A stretch of DNA of 8,528 nucleotides. It comes from CAMQRS01 sp964370645. Lineage in GTDB: Bacteria > Bacillota_I > Bacilli_A > Erysipelotrichales > Erysipelotrichaceae. The translations under genes and the position numbers were made by a program. Location of the stretch: the NCBI GenBank assembly GCA_964370645.1, contig CAYJJS010000046.1, forward strand, positions 1-8,528, read 5' to 3'. The notes under the pieces are model-generated. The model was given only the letters and a program-made list of their open reading frames with translations. It made no database searches and was not told the DNA's origin. This document shows, piece after piece, positions 7,686-8,528 of this stretch. Numbering within the stretch: position 1 is the stretch's first letter; each line of letters begins with the position of its first letter.

Positions 7686-8207
7686 TTATACCTTCTTTCT
7701 TTTCAATTTCCAAATAATCCAATCCGTCATAAAATACAATACAATCGGGATTAATATAAATAAGATAATACCCAAAGGTGTTTGCATAAATAATAAAACT
7801 CCTCCTAAATCATCTATTTTCCCAATATATCGCCCCTCTATTTGATTGGGCGTAACATAATATAAATCGTTTGTCTCATTCTCATCACCCCTCGTATAAA
7901 ATTTGGGTTCTCCTTTGTAATCCACATCCACAATACGATGTGTAATCACAACATCATCTACTATATACGTTATGATATCTCCAACTTGTAATTCATCAGA
8001 GTGTACATCTTCTATGAATATTAGTGATTCCTTATCAAAGGTTGATGCCATAGAACCAGACATAACAATTAACGGGCTCACACCAAGTACACTCGGCACG
8101 TGATTTGGATTAGAATATGCAGAGATAAGTAAACTCGTATTAAAACATATCACTACACCTGCAAGTATTCCAACAATAATTACTACAATAGCTTTTAATT
8201 TGTCCAT
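7686..8207 (-). CDS. sipW: First SipW-type signal peptidase I (His dyad)
   Basis: This 173-residue integral membrane protease is the first gene of the block. MSGSMAST (49-56) gives nucleophile Ser52, ITHRI (88-92) gives His90 as general base, and TRGDENETND (105-114) supplies Asp108 and Asp114. These are the Ser-His-Asp signatures of SipW and eukaryotic or archaeal signal peptidases, unlike the Ser-Lys dyad of ordinary LepB. A membrane segment covers about 6-31 and a second about 137-160, followed by a positive tail (KLKRKKV). Length is close to the 190 residues of Bacillus subtilis SipW. AAAGGAG at 8220-8214 lies six bases before the ATG. The stop codon is three bases from the start of the TasA-like gene, and this tight pairing suggests that protein is its substrate. 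Confidence 0.93.
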   Translation of the reverse strand: MDKLKAIVVIIVGILAGVVICFNTSLLISAYSNPNHVPSVLGVSPLIVMSGSMASTFDKESLIFIEDVHSDELQVGDIITYIVDDVVITHRIVDVDYKGEPKFYTRGDENETNDLYYVTPNQIEGRYIGKIDDLGGVLLFMQTPLGIILFILIPIVLYFMTDWIIWKLKRKKV

Positions 8208-8241
8208 GAAAAACTCCTTTCTAAACTAATCAGTGTCATTG

Positions 8242-8269
8242 ATTCTATCCAAACTTCTATAACCACCAA
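8242..8269 (-). promoter_or_regulatory. Proximal promoter candidate
   Basis: The minus strand has TTGGTG (8269-8264), a 16-base spacer, and TAGAAT (8247-8242). The -10 is one mismatch from consensus and the -35 keeps only TTG. Transcription would begin near 8235 and give a leader of about 28 bases with the AAAGGAG site. It is weak and competes with the dyad-linked candidate further upstream. Confidence 0.3.
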
Positions 8270-8396
8270 GTTACACTCACTACCAACTAATACATAAAGA
8301 ATGCATACAACACCTTGATCATAGAATATTTATATCATTTGTTTATTTTAATATTTCATACATACATAATTTACTAACTGAGGATAAGTAATTAAA

Positions 8397-8419
8397 TAGG
8401 TAGCATTATACTGTACCTA
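8397..8419 (-). promoter_or_regulatory. TATAAT box inside a TAGGTA/TACCTA dyad (candidate operator)
   Basis: TAGGTA (8397-8402) and its exact complement arm TACCTA (8414-8419) flank 11 bases containing a perfect minus-strand TATAAT (8410-8405). A repressor or activator bound to the dyad would cover the -10. No good -35 is present, because the expected position falls in the T-run of the terminator upstream, so an activator-dependent promoter is possible. Identity of any regulator is unknown. Confidence 0.4.
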
Positions 8420-8424
8420 CACAT

Positions 8425-8452
8425 AAAAAAACACTGGATAATTTCCAGTGTT
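8425..8452 (-). terminator. Intrinsic terminator of an upstream minus-strand gene (inner copy)
   Basis: A perfect 9-bp stem (AACACTGGA / TCCAGTGTT, 8430-8438 and 8444-8452) with a 5-base loop is followed on the minus strand by seven T's (8431-8425, two of them in the stem). It shields the operon from transcription arriving from the right. Its sequence recurs, inverted, at the left window edge. Confidence 0.85.
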
Positions 8453-8493
8453 CTATATTTGTAACTTGTCTTTCTAGTAATCTTTTTGATTAT

Positions 8494-8522
8494 AAAAAAA
8501 TCGGACTAATAATAGTCCGATT
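8494..8522 (-). terminator. Intrinsic terminator of an upstream minus-strand gene (outer copy)
   Basis: A perfect 10-bp stem (AATCGGACTA / TAGTCCGATT, 8499-8508 and 8513-8522) with an ATAA-type loop is followed on the minus strand by seven T's (8500-8494). It has a different stem sequence from the terminator 41 bases further on, so the two are not copies of each other. Confidence 0.85.
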
Positions 8523-8528
8523 AAATTA

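Larger units (their letters stand above)
8208..8528. other. Non-coding leader and insulator region upstream of the operon
   Basis: No open frame of any length or credible start is visible on either strand. From right to left it holds two minus-strand terminators, a dyad around a TATAAT box, an AT-rich stretch of about 130 bases with only weak hairpins, a second weak promoter candidate, a small AATCA/TGATT dyad (8230-8246), and the AAAGGAG site of the first gene. If the distal promoter is used, the mRNA leader is about 190 bases, enough for leader-based control, but I recognise no riboswitch class. Confidence 0.7.

Noticed and set aside
8316..8337. Hairpin TGATcATA / TATATCA in the leader
   Set aside because: Seven nearly all A-T pairs with a bulge in an AT-rich region, and no T-run; likely chance.
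1..8528. CRISPR array, tRNA/rRNA gene, transposase or phage genes
   Set aside because: No spaced direct repeats, RNA gene signatures or recombinase motifs were seen anywhere in the window.

Overview
The window is an AT-rich stretch from a low-GC Gram-positive bacterium (Bacillota; a clostridial or erysipelotrichial gut-type relative would fit, but the species cannot be named from this sequence). The evidence is AT-rich codon use, strong AGGAGG-type ribosome binding sites, intrinsic hairpin-plus-T-run terminators, and SipW/TasA-type secretion genes. All seven supported genes lie on the minus strand, so transcription runs from high to low coordinates.

At the right edge (8425-8522) two intrinsic terminators in a row close off whatever minus-strand gene lies beyond the window. 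Next is a gene-free leader of about 200 bases (8208-8424) with candidate promoters, one of them inside a TAGGTA/TACCTA dyad. A compact six-gene block follows, with gaps of 3-10 bases or overlaps between genes: (1) a SipW-type (His-dyad, ER/archaeal-like) signal peptidase, 8207-7686; (2) a TasA/camelysin-like subunit with a SipW-type signal peptide, 7682-7089; (3) a second, divergent SipW-type signal peptidase with a GTG start, 7083-6586; (4) a small single-domain TasA-like protein, 6599-6084; (5) a 264-residue membrane-targeted protein with an FYFVSDIL motif, seen in minor proteins of such loci, 6082-5288; (6) a 1514-residue secreted, beta-rich giant with no recognisable wall anchor, 5277-733. 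After a 44-base gap comes a membrane-anchored alpha/beta hydrolase (688-20), ending in a T-run that belongs to a hairpin cut by the window edge.

My reading is that genes 1-6 form one dedicated export and assembly unit for a TasA-like surface fibre. The two peptidases would mature the small subunits, the 197-residue protein would be the main subunit, the 171- and 264-residue proteins would be minor or basal subunits, and the giant would be a tip or outer adhesin. The family assignments rest on visible motifs; the fibre model and the part roles are inference. The hydrolase may be a passenger or may be co-transcribed.
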